Below, one piece after another: positions 1 to 10,985 of a stretch of DNA of 64,000 nucleotides. Each line of letters begins with the position of its first letter. The stretch's first letter is position 1. Below the pieces are notes generated by a model. That model made no database searches and was not told the DNA's origin. It saw nothing but the letters and a program-made list of their open reading frames with translations. A program made the position numbers and the translations under genes. The DNA lies in the NCBI RefSeq assembly GCF_020921035.1, contig NC_063159.1:9526501-9590500 (forward strand). Direction: 5' to 3'. The stretch is from Rhodamnia argentea (taxonomy: Eukaryota; Streptophyta; Magnoliopsida; Myrtales; Myrtaceae).

Positions 1-677
1 TCGGTCCCCATTTCGAATTACGTTAGGGGCTCTTTCGCTTTTGCTAGATCTAGAGAGATACTATAAGTCCTCCGTCCCAGATTCCACCGCCGCGGCCATC
101 TGGTTCACCGATACTACCTAAAAGTCTCATGCTTATGTGACTCTCTTACTGATGGTTTTATTATCATGGACCACGAAGACCCCAATCGTGCTTCTGGTTT
201 CCATTCCCATCATCGTATTGATGATAAATCTCCTCGTGCTCTGCCATAAGAATTTGGAGTCCATATCATGGTGAAGGTAAGGTAACGTTGTGATTCTTAC
301 TCAAAAAATAGTTCGAATGTGTTCGAGTTATTAGCTCATCCAACGCAGCAGCATTCATGAGTCGTTCGTTCAACTGTCCCTCAAAGACACGATCAAGAAG
401 TGCTATGCATGGTTGTCCCCCGTCCTTTCTTTCTCTCAGTCCCACCTCGCAAGATATGGCTCAACCAAAAAACAGCCCTAGCTCGAGCTTAATTTTTTTA
501 GTAAAGTCAAGCTCCCTAGAGACTAAAGAAATGAATCAAGAAAAGAGAGACTTTTGCAACGGGCTATGCCACCCAAAGCAAGAACGGGAAGCCGCATCTG
601 TCCCATCGTAAGCACCTACAATATCATGATCACATTGATTTACCCTTTTTTCTTTGGTAGTTTGAGAGACGGTCGCC

Positions 678-1105
678 CCTTCAACAAGAAAAGGTATAAA
701 TATGGAAAACTTCTCTACCATTGAGATCGGAGAATTTATGGAGGAAATCAGATTTTAAATTTCCAGAAACCACACGACAGTTTAGCCAAAGGGAATACGC
801 TGCGCCTAAAATCATCCCAAGCGCGATAATATGGCTACTAAGCTATTTCTTTGGAAACCTCATACTAAGATGGGAAATTCCCTGATAAAGCTGCTAGTAC
901 AAGGTGAACTCATATTGGCCAAAGTGGAAGAGAAGGAAATGGTAGATAGATTTGGCATGGTGCTCACTGAACCTCCGTAATATCTAACAAGTCGAGTCTT
1001 ATGTCTGTCATATAGAACACCAACACATAGAAAAAGGGCTGAAGAAACCAGTTCATGACTTGACATTGGTGGAATGCTACCTCCAATTTCCTGTATATTC
1101 GATAG
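678..1105 (-). pseudogene. nad4: nad4 exon 3 pseudogene (mitochondrial NADH dehydrogenase subunit 4)
   Basis: Read on the reverse strand, the peptide runs NIQEIGGSI, then LCVGVLYDRHKTRLVRYYGG, STMPNLSTI, LANMS, then in shifted frames FQRNSLVA, LGMILGAAYSLWL, VVSGNL, DFLHKFSDLNGREVF and IPFLV. These follow plant mitochondrial NAD4 in order, and the span (about 428 bp) is close to the usual length of exon 3 (about 423 bp). Several substitutions and at least two frame changes show it is not functional. In mitochondria NAD4 is a proton-pumping membrane subunit of complex I and its transcript is RNA-edited; this nuclear copy has no promoter, no targeting sequence and no other nad4 exon in the window. 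Confidence 0.88.
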
Positions 1106-1147
1106 AGCCAAAGATTCCCCCACACTGATTGGAGTACGCCAATTACC

Positions 1148-1191
1148 TCCCAAACCGTACAAGATAGTTACCACATATCATACGGCTTTCT
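1148..1191 (-). ncRNA. Group II intron domain V remnant (nad4 intron 2 3' end)
   Basis: The reverse strand shows a hairpin with 5' strand AGCCGTATG and 3' strand TACGGTTTGGGAGG, the hallmark of domain V of plant organellar group II introns. It lies a few dozen bases upstream of the nad4 exon 3 remnant, where domains V and VI of nad4 intron 2 are expected. As part of a nuclear insert it is a fossil and not a splicing ribozyme in use. Confidence 0.75.
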
Positions 1192-1832
1192 AACTTCACT
1201 TCTTTTTCTAGTCGTTCCGCTATATCGATTGATGGTAGTACAAGAGATCTTTAACCCGACAAAATTTTTTACATAATGGTTCCTGCTTCCTACCCATAGT
1301 TAACATTTATCTCCCCGGGTCATACTTTAGTATCACATCGTAGATCCCGCCCCAACTCCATCTTCCAACTCAGTGAACCGGAATATAGTGCATAGGTACT
1401 CTTTTAGGAGGCGAGCTAAGCCGTCGATCCCAAGACCGCACTTCCTGCATCAGGAAAAGGATAAGGCCTTGACCGCTCAATGCAGCAGGGACGAGACGGC
1501 ATGACATACTACGATCACGTACAAAAGTGCTACCCTGACTCGGCAATACGGAGCCTCTCAACAGCTCCCGTTCCTTTATGAGGTCCTATCCGGGCTCGGT
1601 AGACCCAAGCCTTTCTCCTCCTCCTGACTGAGCAGTAATTCCCCACGGCTAACAAATAAGAGTTGAAGCCGTAAAAGAAAGGCACCGGCCCCCATCCCCC
1701 AAAAAACCCAAACATATAACGCAATCTTCAATGCAATCATAAATGCATTAATCGTTTCCACCTCTTCCTTCACCTGTATAAAGTTGGGATCTCCAATGTC
1801 CAACGCATCATCAACAATCCCCTCAAAAAAGC

Positions 1833-1839
1833 CATATAA
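1833..1839 (+). promoter_or_regulatory. Possible TATA box for the small peptide gene
   Basis: An A/T run reading CATATAAAAA lies about 50 bp before the ATG at 1884, a spacing that would leave a leader of roughly 20-25 nt. It is the only promoter-like element seen, and A/T runs are common here, so support is weak. Confidence 0.25.
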
Positions 1840-1883
1840 AAAACCAAAAAAGAAAAAGGAAAAATCCCCTCCTTTCGAGAATA

Positions 1884-2057
1884 ATGGACGCTACTACTAC
1901 ACTAAGGTCCGTGTTGAAGTTCGTCGGGGTCGCTTTCCTAGCGTTCGTAGCATCGATGACCCCGGGCGCCACCGCGTTTCCCATCTGTTGCGGCCGGGAC
2001 CATAAGTGCTGCCACCGAGCTCAGGAGACAGACAAGGCACTATTCTCTCTGAACTAA
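1884..2057 (+). CDS. Putative 57-residue secreted cysteine-rich peptide
   Basis: A single open frame of 57 codons opens with MDATTTLRSV, then a hydrophobic stretch (FVGVAFLAFVASM, residues 13-25) and a plausible signal-peptidase site after GATA (residues 28-31). The mature part would be about 26 residues beginning FPICCGRDHKCCHRAQ, with two cysteine pairs in a CC-x5-CC arrangement. The frame is clearly more GC-rich than the A-rich DNA on both sides. The start is the first ATG after the A-rich run; the stop is TAA at 2055-2057 and no splice donor is needed. I do not recognise the family. Alternatives are the first exon of a longer gene, a chance frame at the edge of the mitochondrial insert, or the decayed end of a larger secreted-protein gene. 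Confidence 0.4.
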   Translation: MDATTTLRSVLKFVGVAFLAFVASMTPGATAFPICCGRDHKCCHRAQETDKALFSLN

Positions 2058-3327
2058 ACAAGGGTTAATGACTTTTTATTATTTTTATTATTATTATTGA
2101 ATATGTGAGGTGATTACTGTAATCCCTTTAAGCATGTCGGTCTAGTCATATCTCTTTAAATAAGAACCAATTGAAATCTCGTGCATTGCTCGGGTTTCAA
2201 ATTTCAATTATTCCCCGTTTTAGTTTGATGCTATGATTCGGTAAAGTAAACAAATGTGACGAATTACGCATTCTGTCGAAATTCACATGGGCAAATAGTT
2301 TGAAAAACGTAAACGTTCTTTTATTATTACTCAGGGAGACTTTCGCAATCATAAATATGAAGAAGAAAATCGAAATATCCTTTTTGAACTTAAGTACAGA
2401 GCACCCACTAAACTTCCTTCCCTTGGAATACCACATTAGAGTATTTCCTTTGCTTACGTTCTCTCTCTCTCTCTACCTCTCAAATTCCCGATCCAACTTA
2501 TTGATTTATCATAAGCTCATTCCGTAGGTTAATGGTCGATGGCCACATTTTTCGAATCGACAAACTGTAAAACGCGAAATAACCACGTACATTAATTGTG
2601 ATTTGCCTTATATCATATCTCGCATGCTCTTAACATCTACGCGGAATGAGAACAAATAAACCATAACCCAATAACGGCCGATCTAAGAATAATCACTCAC
2701 CCAACACGCACTGTAGTAACGGCTCGGGGCCACTCCGGTGCGCCCGAAAATCACAGTTCCTGCAACATCAAGTGACCCTACTCGTGCAACTTAAATCAGA
2801 TATAGACCCAAAGCGACACGCTTGGCCTTGAGGAAGAGTTAGGTGGGCATGCTTGGTTACTATTACATTCGTTTTTCAAAGCCAAAACCACCAAACCATC
2901 CTACCCACTCCTTCCCTAGCCTCCTGCCCACTCGGACATAAAATATGAAACACCAGAGTAGGTAGAGGGATTTCGAGAGACTACCAACAGCCAACCCTCA
3001 TTCGAATTCAATAAACTAAAGTTAAAAGAGGAAAGACCAACGGACACCATGATGGCTATGCGCCACTTAGAAACAGAGCAAAATAGTTAGACAAGAAAAG
3101 GGTGCTTAGTCGCTGCCCAAAACCAAAAATTTAGTTGGGATTATTTATATATCTTAACAAAGCAAGCAAGTCTTTGTGACCATTTGCAGGGGAGGAAGGG
3201 GAAACAGAAACTCTTCAATTGAAAATGCAAGCAACTACTAGTCCTAAGGATGAACAGGGAAGGGGAAAAAAACTGAGGACTAGAGAGGGAAAATCAAGAA
3301 TGGAAGAGTTGGAGTGGTCAGAGGGCT
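2058..3327. other. Intergenic region and fructokinase 3' UTR
   Basis: 2058-2800 is AT-rich with a short (CT)n run near 2460 and holds no supported gene. About 3000-3327 is probably the fructokinase 3' UTR, because the partial fructokinase copy at 14090-15180 shares sequence with it from about 3240 onward. I see no convincing poly(A) signal. Confidence 0.4.
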
Positions 3328-6300
3328 TTAGTTCGCGCCATTGATCAAGCTGAGGACATCAGACTCGGCCGGGAGGGCGGGGATCGCTCCCTTCTTGGTG
3401 GTGGTGATGGCACCGCACGCGTTCGCAAAATTCAGGACTTTCCTCAGTCTTCCTTCGTCCTGCAAAATCGACAATCAACACGTTACCCAACAAATCTGAT
3501 GATTATAAACGAGTACATCAGAATAGTAAAAACAAGCATTGCTCCGGAAATGCAGAGTCCGGGAAGTACTTCGAGAATGGAGTGGTCGTCAACAAGGTGG
3601 CAGAGGAGTGCCCCGACGAAGGCATCACCAGCCCCGGTTGTGTCAACCGTGTTGACGTGGAATGCGTTCACTTCTCCATGGAAATTCTGAATTTCCGCAG
3701 AAACAAAAGAAAATGTTAATGGTCAAGTGATTTTCAATTTTTCCAAAACAGGTCAATTCCCCTTCCCCTAGCCAAGAAACACAGGAAAAACACTTATCCC
3801 GCAACAATTTATTGTTCGGCAACTTTTCATTCTTGTTTCTATGAGGAAGCTCAGCAGAATAATATATACATATATTGGAGTGGAAAGGAGAAAGACAGAT
3901 ACAAAACCACAATCCCACAACAGACAGTGAGGGCACAGCTTCAATCCGCAGTTGGCTGCATGCAACATTATAAATTCAAGCCGACTCCGAACAAATCCCA
4001 GAACGGTCCTACCAACCTATCCACCCACCCCAACAACAGAATACGACATTTAAGAAAGGCGTTGTTTATTATAAAGACATTACTTTTCTCATTTAACTCT
4101 CACTTTAAAAACATCAGTTGGAAACAAAATTTTCCTGCATCACCAAGCAAGATTGCCAACAGCAACTGCAAAAATAAAGTTGCCTGCACATTGATAAGAC
4201 AGAAAGAAAAACTCCACATGCTTCCTGTTGCATATTCCAATGCTGCTACTACATATTGTGACCGAAAGACAATGACCCAATTCAAATTTAATGTTAGTGT
4301 TGGACCAATTCTAACACGACGATTTGTTTAAAAAAGGGCTTGATCTATTGTTTCAATTCCTAGACAAATTTTTACTTTCTCTTTACACCAGATCAACCTC
4401 CCACATAAAGTAAGAGGTGCAAAATAACATAGTTAGTTGTAGCTGCCACTCAGGGGCACAACAAAAAGTCAATAGTTTTGCAAAGAGAAGACAAGTAGGA
4501 ATTTCAGATCCACTGACCTTAGTGTAGTATCTACAACCCTTCTCACCCAAAGTGACGAGGAGAAGTTTCAAGTTGGGGTGCCACAGAGACATTGCAGATT
4601 CATCATCAATCTTGTCACTCCCTGTGAGGAACTCCAACTCATTATCACTCACTTTAATGACATCTGCCTTGTCCCAAATGCTCATGATCTGTTCGCGAGC
4701 CTCCTCAGCCGATGGCCACAATGGTAGTCTGAGGTTTGGATCATAGGAAAGCAGTGCCCCAGCATCTCTAGCAACTTCCATTGCTTTAAGATGGGCTGAT
4801 CTGCATGGCTCCACAATCAAACTGATGGATCCATAATGAAAGATTTTCCCCTATTATGAAACACAAGTTAGATTGAGTGTTTCTGGTCAATCAAAATTTC
4901 CAGAGTTGTAATATATATACAAAAGACAGGCGATATGAGTCAATACACGAAGCATGCCAATCTCATCTTCAAGAGAATTTTGATAATTACAGGGGCATCT
5001 GACTCTAGCTAGTTTTGCCATTTAAAGTTATGTTTCTTGTCTTTTGCAAAATTTAAGAACTGAAGCGAAGTTAGCGGAAGAAGACAGGTCATCAAAAGAA
5101 TTATCTTTGAAGGGGGGAGGAGGGAAAATAAAAGAGGTAACATGACAATCACATCTCAAAAGCATAAAATAAATCAATAAACTATGAATGCTAGCAACTA
5201 TGAATATTAATTGTGATAGTAAAGAAATTACAAAAGTCACAAAAATGTTCATATTGAAAAGAAGTCACAGGCAAAAGGCTAATGAACCCCAAAAATGTCG
5301 GGTAACTAGTCCTAACAATGTTGCCAACAGCAGGTGATCTTCAAGACTTATATTCCTTCATCCGCTCATCCAAGTTCAACATTAAATTGCGTGGTATAAC
5401 AATGACTATGCTGTTCATTAGTGATAGTACTAATCCACCTGACCCATCATATTAATTTTTCAATTGAAATGACTAGACTCTTTGCTTGAACACAGCTGGG
5501 GCTGGGATAATCAGATCAGGGAGCCAAATCTCAAAAATAAAAATCAACAATCTTATTATCATCTTACCTGTTTATCCAAAAAATTAAAAATTAAAAAAAA
5601 AACAAAACAAAACAAAAATCATGCCTTTTACTCAATTATAGAAGTTTTGCAAATTATACTACATAATTTAAAAGAAAATCTTTATCATTTATAACGCTGG
5701 AACGGTTGTTGGCTTCCCGATAATGGAACCGGTTTTTCACAGACAAAAGCAGGGGGCAGAGGCCCGGTCAAAAAAGATCGCCTCCTGAAGTTCACGAAAA
5801 GCCAACCAAAAGTCAAAGGTTGACCGAGAAGCGTGCACGATCCAACGCACAAGATTTTGTCGCACGCGTGACAAAATAAATCCCCAAAACTCGTAATCGG
5901 CAATAAACAAATATCTAATCGTTGATCAGATCACATCACCCATTGGGTTCCATAAATATGACAGAGGAGATAATAGTGGTTGTAAGGGAGAAAAAGGCAA
6001 AAGAGAAAAATCTCTCCAAAAAGAATCATCCCGGGCCCACAGTGGCCCTGGGAGGGATCATTCACCAAAGGGTCCCACCCAAAATGTCGTCACGCGACTT
6101 GCACGTGAGATCGCCTCGCTCGCTCACGGTTCCTCAACGAGGACACACAACACCACACACACAGAGATCTGATGGAATCTCAAGGTAAAGAAAAAGGAGA
6201 TCCGCAACGCGGAAGTTCCAATTCTAGCCGTCAGATCCATTTGCGGGACACGGTGACGTGTTCCAATCGCAAAGGTCAAGCCACGTGACAGTGAGTCCAG

Positions 6301-6849
6301 ATTCCGAAAATCGAAAGCTCGATCCCACACAATTCACAGAAGAATGAGCAACACGGGCAGAGAAACGAGCGAAAAGAGTAGCAGCAGAAGGACGTTCTAT
6401 CGATCGAAGGAGATCGAATCCGAAACACTTACAGATCTGATCAGCTCGAGATTGAGTTCCTCGGGCCTGAGGAGCATATCGGCGCTCGGGTTCCGGTAGA
6501 ACATGAACTCGCGCTCCCCGTCGGCGCGGAGCGTGACGAAGGCCAGCGCGGTCCTCGCACCCTGGTCGAAGTTGATGCCGTCGCCGTTGACCCCGTTCTG
6601 CTTCAGGATCCCGGCGAGCATGTGGCCGAACTCGTCGTCCCCGAGCTTGCCGACGAAGGCGGACTTGCCGCCGAGCCGGGTGACGGCGATCGCGACGTTG
6701 GCGGGGGCGCCGCCGGGGGCCTTGAGGAACCCGGGAGCCTCCGCCAGCGAGACGCCCGAGACGGTGGGGACGAAGTCGATGAGCATCTCGCCGAAGCTCA
6801 CGATAAGGCCCTGGCCGGCGGGGGAGATGCCATTGCTGTGGGAAGCCAT
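3328..6849 (-). CDS. FRK: Fructokinase (pfkB family), four exons
   Basis: Exons on the reverse strand are 6849-6433, 4850-4518, 3686-3570 and 3459-3328. All introns are GT-AG, and the exons join in frame to 999 nt, 332 residues, the usual length for plant cytosolic fructokinase. It phosphorylates fructose to fructose 6-phosphate with ATP, feeding sucrose-derived carbon into glycolysis and starch or cell-wall synthesis. Visible signatures are GGAPANVA (46-53), the first pfkB signature [16 protein letters not shown] (60-75), and the second pfkB motif [11 protein letters not shown] (265-275) with the expected catalytic Asp at 271 in the anion-hole loop. The end reads [15 protein letters not shown]. 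There is no plastid transit peptide: the first 20 residues lead straight into the [10 protein letters not shown] strand. Intron 1 is 1582 bp. A partial, broken copy of the 3' half lies 10 kb downstream in window coordinates. Confidence 0.95.
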
Positions 6850-6919
6850 TGCGGATCGCCGGGAATTCGAGAGGGATCGAGGAGGAAAAGGGTTTCTACC
6901 GAGGCAGGCGAGCGAGCAG

Positions 6920-7000
6920 CGATAGAGAGAGAGAGAGAGAGAGAGAAGGGAGAGAGCGAGGCCTCTGTGTATATGTAGAGAGAGAGAGAGGAGAGAGAGA
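6920..7000. repeat. (GA)n microsatellite in the fructokinase 5' UTR
   Basis: Two GA-rich tracts lie between the fructokinase ATG and its TATA box, so on the gene strand they form a CT-rich leader. CT-rich leaders are common in plant genes; length polymorphism is likely. Confidence 0.85.
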
Positions 7001-7021
7001 GGAGAAGAGGCATTTGAGGCG

Positions 7022-7029
7022 TATTTATA
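7022..7029 (-). promoter_or_regulatory. TATA box of the fructokinase gene
   Basis: On the reverse strand the sequence reads CCCCCTATAAATACGCC, a strong TATA box about 175 bp before the ATG. Transcription would start near 6990-7000, giving the CT-rich leader described above. Confidence 0.7.
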
Positions 7030-7031
7030 GG

Positions 7032-8054
7032 GGGCAAAGAAAGATTATAGACGACGAAACCAGTAATTGAAGTTTTGGCTTTTTCTAAATATAAAAATAT
7101 TACTGGATAAATTTAAGTATATCTTATCTAATCCAAAATAGGATTATTATTATTATTATTACCTATTTACGGTTACACCTCCATTTTTGAAAAGAATCCC
7201 CCGTTTAAAAAAATAAAAACAAAATCGACCGAAATTACAAAAATTTAGGATATTTTTTTGCAAAAAGGATAATTAATAAAAAGAAGGAAGGTTATCTCTG
7301 ATTATTACTAGCAAAATAAACAACCTATAATAAATATTTGGGAGAATTAATGTTGCGGTTGTTGCATTACACGTGTCTTGATGGAGACGTGAGAACCAAT
7401 GGATAGCGAGATAAAGTTTGTGACAAGCCAAAAAAGAAAAAAATGAGTAACATCCCGAGTTTTAAAATTTTGTTTCGAGTTATTCTTATCTTGACCTTTT
7501 TCGAAATTCGAGGGTTTTAGAAACTTTGAATGTAAAGTAGTGAAAATACTTTTCGAAATTAGCTCGCCCAATCCTTACGAGCCTGGAGCTCGCCCATGGC
7601 TGCTATCGGTTGGTCGCCGTAGAGGATGTCGCAATGGAGGAAGAATGAAGAAAGAATAAAATATAAAATGTAAAATATAAAATCAATACAAAATATATAA
7701 AATAATTTGAAAACTCTATTTTTTTTAGGTGGGGGCGCCTATGATAAGGTTAGAAGTTTGAAAGCATTTTCTAGATGTGAACTAAACACTAGAAAACATT
7801 TTGGGTCACATATCACAATAAAGAAAGACAAATTTCTTTTTCTTGGAAAAGGATTTCCGAGAAATCATTTTCCTTTTTCATGAGATTTTTCGTGAAACAC
7901 GTGCGCCCCTAGTTGCATATAATTATAAGGTTGTCGTGTGTATCTTAATTTAATTGTGGTCGCAAGGAATTCAATGAATATGATCGTTAAAATCCAAACA
8001 ATTTCAATCGTTGGCCAATTCAAGTATCACATTTGACCTCAAACAAAAATCGAA
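7032..8054. other. AT-rich intergenic DNA
   Basis: No gene is supported. Short A/T-rich stretches and a (TTA)n run near 7145 are present. The part 7740-7910 repeats words such as GAAAATCATTTTCC and ends in TTTTTCGTGAAACACG, resembling one end of the hAT-like elements described at 12588-13321; it is probably a remnant. Confidence 0.4.
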
Positions 8055-8738
8055 GGGAAAAATACAGTACAAGTGCTATAACTTTTATATGACGTTTACT
8101 TGAGTGCTATAACTTTCAAAATGTTTACTTAAGTACCATGTCGGAGCAAAATCGTTCACTTGAGTACAATTTTTGTCGGAAAAGCTGACATGGACTTTTT
8201 GCAACTATTTTATTAATTTCTCACCGCCACGTGGGTTTTCTTTACATTTTATAATATTTAATGAATTTTTTTATTTTTTATTCATTTTGATGTTTTTATT
8301 TTTATTTTTATTATTTAATATTTCAATAATAAAAAAAGAGAAACCCTTAGGTTTATCGGTGGTTGCCGGCGAGCGTCTCGCCAGCCACCACCAACCGGCC
8401 CAAGGAGAGTCGACCCTGGCCCCTAGGTCGGCCGGTGGTGGCCGACAAGGAAATCAAGGGTTTGGCCTTTTTTTTTTTTTGAAATTTTCAATAATTAAAC
8501 GAATTAGAAAAATAAAATCTACAAAAAGAATTAAATTAATGAAAATTTCCACGTGTACATTAAATATTAAAAAAAATCGGTTTGCCGGCGCTACGTCGCT
8601 TTTTCCGGCGTCCACGTCAGCGATGATATTCAAGTGAACAATTTTTTAAAGTTATGGTACTTAAGTAAATGTTTTAAAAGTTATGGCACTCAAGTGAACG
8701 CCTTACAAAAGTTATGACACCGATAGTGTACTTATCCC
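8055..8738. mobile_element. Mutator-type non-autonomous TIR element, family A, with GC-rich core
   Basis: The two ends are inverted copies over more than 80 bp: the left begins GGGAAAAATACAG and the right ends CTTATCCC. The arms are built from repeated units with words such as ACTTGAGTGCTATAAC and ACTTAAGTACCAT. The flanks carry 9-bp near-identical copies, AAAATCGAA at 8046-8054 and AAAATAGAA at 8739-8747 (8 of 9 match), the target-duplication length of Mutator-like transposons. The middle (about 8350-8462) is GC-rich and full of GCCGG and CCGGTGG words. There is no transposase, so movement would depend on a partner elsewhere. Confidence 0.75.
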
Positions 8739-9086
8739 AAAATAGAAGGATTCCAATATGCCTTGAATTTGAATACAAGGATCTCAATGGCAATTAATGA
8801 AATGCGAAGGGAAAGTCAAAAGCTCATCGGAAAGCTTGAAAACAAGTGTTGGAATTAGGAAACCGAATCTTTTTAGTTAAGCAAAATCGAATCAAAGTGA
8901 TCTTCTTCAAAAACTAATGAGCTTCTTCATTAAAGTTGAACGAAGCCTGCTCCTGTGTTGAGTGTCTTGAGGATAGATTTGCGTCTCCTTTACTTTCACA
9001 CGTCTCCATTACACATCGTGATCTTTTCCTGCTATAATCTCTAATTGTTTCTTAACTTAAGCGTCACTTTGGAAAATAAGAACTTG

Positions 9087-9412
9087 TTTGGTAACACTTC
9101 AGATTCTCTAATTCCTGTTTAGCAACAAAAAAAAAAAAAAAAAACACCCAGAATCAGAACTCGTTCCCCGAAACAGACTCTATAAGTAAAAAAAAAACAT
9201 AATTTCTTTGTTCTCGAGAACAGAATTAGAAATAATATTATTTTGGAAAGAGTCCACCGCAAGTCACTTCCCCCGCCGAGGGTCGTACCAAATGTATTAT
9301 TGTTCTTTTTCTATTTCGAGAATAGAAATTTTATGCAATTACGAAAAAGAACGCGTCCTTCTTCTCAAAAACTGTTTCCGAGAATAGAAACGTTACCAAA
9401 CATGCCATAAGA
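9087..9412. mobile_element. Small hAT-like TIR element
   Basis: The left end reads ACTTGTTTGGTAACACTTC and the right end, reversed, reads GGCATGTTTGGTAACGTTTC. Repeated words such as TTCTCGAGAACAGAATTAG and TTCGAGAATAGAAA fill the arms, with a short GC-rich core near 9262-9292. Family assignment rests on the TIR style only; no clear target duplication was found. Confidence 0.5.
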
Positions 9413-9604
9413 GTAATTGCTCCTAACCCTCCATTACAAACTTACAATTATCTTTTGGTCGATGGATCCTTCTTGACTCAATCTTCAAGTTCCTTTAACA
9501 CCGCATGTCATGGTCTTCACTGAAAAGCTCTACCTAGAGAAAAACTCAGGGTTAATGGGCTTTGTGGGCTAAATACAATTTTATGGTATTGAGTTAGGTT
9601 AAGG

Positions 9605-10072
9605 GTGCGAATGATAATTATTATATTTTTCTATTTTTTATTTTTTTTATCTTCGAAAATAGGTTTGGAATAGAAATCCATTTAATAATGTAATTTCATT
9701 TTTTTTTATTTCTGCACAAATTTTTAGCCTAGAACTATGTTTGGAATCGAAATAAGCAGTAGACATTTTTTATTTTTCTATTGCTAGAATAGAAATAGAA
9801 ATAAAAACATCTTCTCGTCGTGGGTCCCCGATCTGTGTCCGCCAATCGCCATCTACCAATAGATGGCCGTTGGTCCCCGGTCACTGTAGAAATTTTATGT
9901 TGTTAGCAAACGAATTTCTATTTTGGAAATAGAAATTCTATGTCATTATCAAACACGTCTCTATGCTCAAAAACTCGTGCAAGGAGTAGAAATAGAGGAA
10001 AAAAACATGTCTCTATTTCTGGCCAGAAATTGTTCCCAAAAATGAAATGGTTATCGTTCGTTCGTGCTCTAA
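9605..10072. mobile_element. Small TIR element with GC-rich core (same group as 15720-16058)
   Basis: The left end is GGGTGCGAATGATAATTATT; the right end reversed is GAGCACGAACGAACGATAAC. Arms carry repeated TTCTATTTTTGGAAATAG-type words. The middle (about 9815-9893) is GC-rich, with GTGGGTCCCCGATC and CGTTGGTCCCCGGTCAC. No open frame of note. Confidence 0.5.
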
Positions 10073-10341
10073 GTTCACTATTATAGTCGGGCACGTGCCA
10101 TTAATTTCTTTATCAATTGGATCAAAAAAGAACTTTCTTAAGTTTCTTATTTCCAATGTTTTGTTTGCTAAAATAATGGAATATCAATTGCCGCATCATA
10201 TGGTATGAAAAACAAAAGGTTAACTCAATATGGTATGGAATATATAAATTTTTCACAGGCATATCGATTGCCGCATCATTTGGTGAACTCAATTGAGTTT
10301 GAATTAATAACTAGAAAAGCAACTAAGTACGAAAAACAAAA

Positions 10342-10835
10342 GGTTAACATCATAAAAACCTCAAATCAATACATCTGTGAAAAATTTATCCCAAATTATT
10401 TTTTTGACCACAAAAATCCCAAACCAAGATAGGTTGTGACAAATTTATCTCACATTAAAAACCTAAACTGGCACATTTATGAGAAATTTACCCTAAACTA
10501 ATTTTTTTTACCACGAAAAATCACAAACCAGTATATCTATGAAAAATTTACCCTCCGTTAAATTGGATTAATACCACGAAAAATTTTAAACTGATACACA
10601 TGTAACAAACAGAGGATAAAAATCTTAAACTGGTACACTCGTCAATTGTCAAATCTCATACAACTTAGCACTTTAATGATTAGATTTAACGAAAACTAAT
10701 GAAGGATAAATTTTCACAGATATACCAGTTTGGGGTAAAATTGTCAAAGGTACACCAATTTGGGATTTTTTGTGGTTAAATTATAATAAATTTTTCACAA
10801 ACATACCGGTTCGAAGTTTTTTGTAGTATTAACCC
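10342..10835. mobile_element. Mutator-type TIR element, family B
   Basis: The arms are long inverted repeats: the left begins GGTTAACATCATAAAAACC, the right ends TTTTTTGTAGTATTAACCC. Both contain the repeated unit TGTGAAAAATTTATCCCAAA with ACCACAAAAAATCCCAAA. A perfect 10-bp duplication, AAAAACAAAA, flanks it at 10332-10341 and 10836-10845; because that word is A-rich it is weaker evidence than a mixed sequence. No coding capacity and no GC-rich core. Confidence 0.7.
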
Positions 10836-10908
10836 AAAAACAAAAAACATAGGACAACCAAGCACGACCACCACATCGGTGCTCAACTGGAACTCACCGC
10901 ACGCCCTA

Positions 10909-10910
<2 letters not shown>

Positions 10911-10952
<42 letters not shown>
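10911..10952. repeat. Compound (CG)n(GA)n microsatellite
   Basis: A run of alternating GC is followed directly by about 15 GA units. The alternating GC part could adopt Z-form DNA. No gene is near enough to assign a role. Confidence 0.9.
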
Positions 10953-10955
<3 letters not shown>

Positions 10956-10985
10956 ACGCTCGAAAACTCGCCGCAACCACCACAT

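Larger units (their letters stand above)
1..1830 (-). other. Nuclear insert of plant mitochondrial DNA (NUMT), decayed
   Basis: The reverse strand of this stretch reads like plant mitochondrial DNA. It contains most of nad4 exon 3 (about 1105 down to 678), preceded by the group II intron domain V that should lie upstream of that exon, and followed by non-coding sequence where intron 3 would be. Because intron sequence is present, the insert came from DNA and not from spliced RNA. The segments 1-650 and 1200-1830 are probably the same insert: their base composition and the lack of repeats match the nad4 part, but I could not assign them to a named mitochondrial gene. The right border is placed just before the A-rich stretch at about 1830 and is approximate; the left border lies outside the window. 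Confidence 0.7.

Noticed and set aside
1370-1803. Two open frames on the reverse strand in the mitochondrial insert, one with a membrane-like segment
   Set aside because: They overlap each other, lie in a decayed organelle DNA insert and match no mitochondrial gene I know; open frames are expected by chance in such GC-balanced DNA.
6503-6978. Open frames of 118-140 codons on the + strand opposite fructokinase exon 1
   Set aside because: They are by-products of the GC-rich coding exon and the GA repeat; the pfkB signatures are on the other strand.
8173-8637. A 154-codon frame inside the family A element
   Set aside because: It spans an AT-rich arm, the GC-rich core and poly-T runs; it resembles no transposase.
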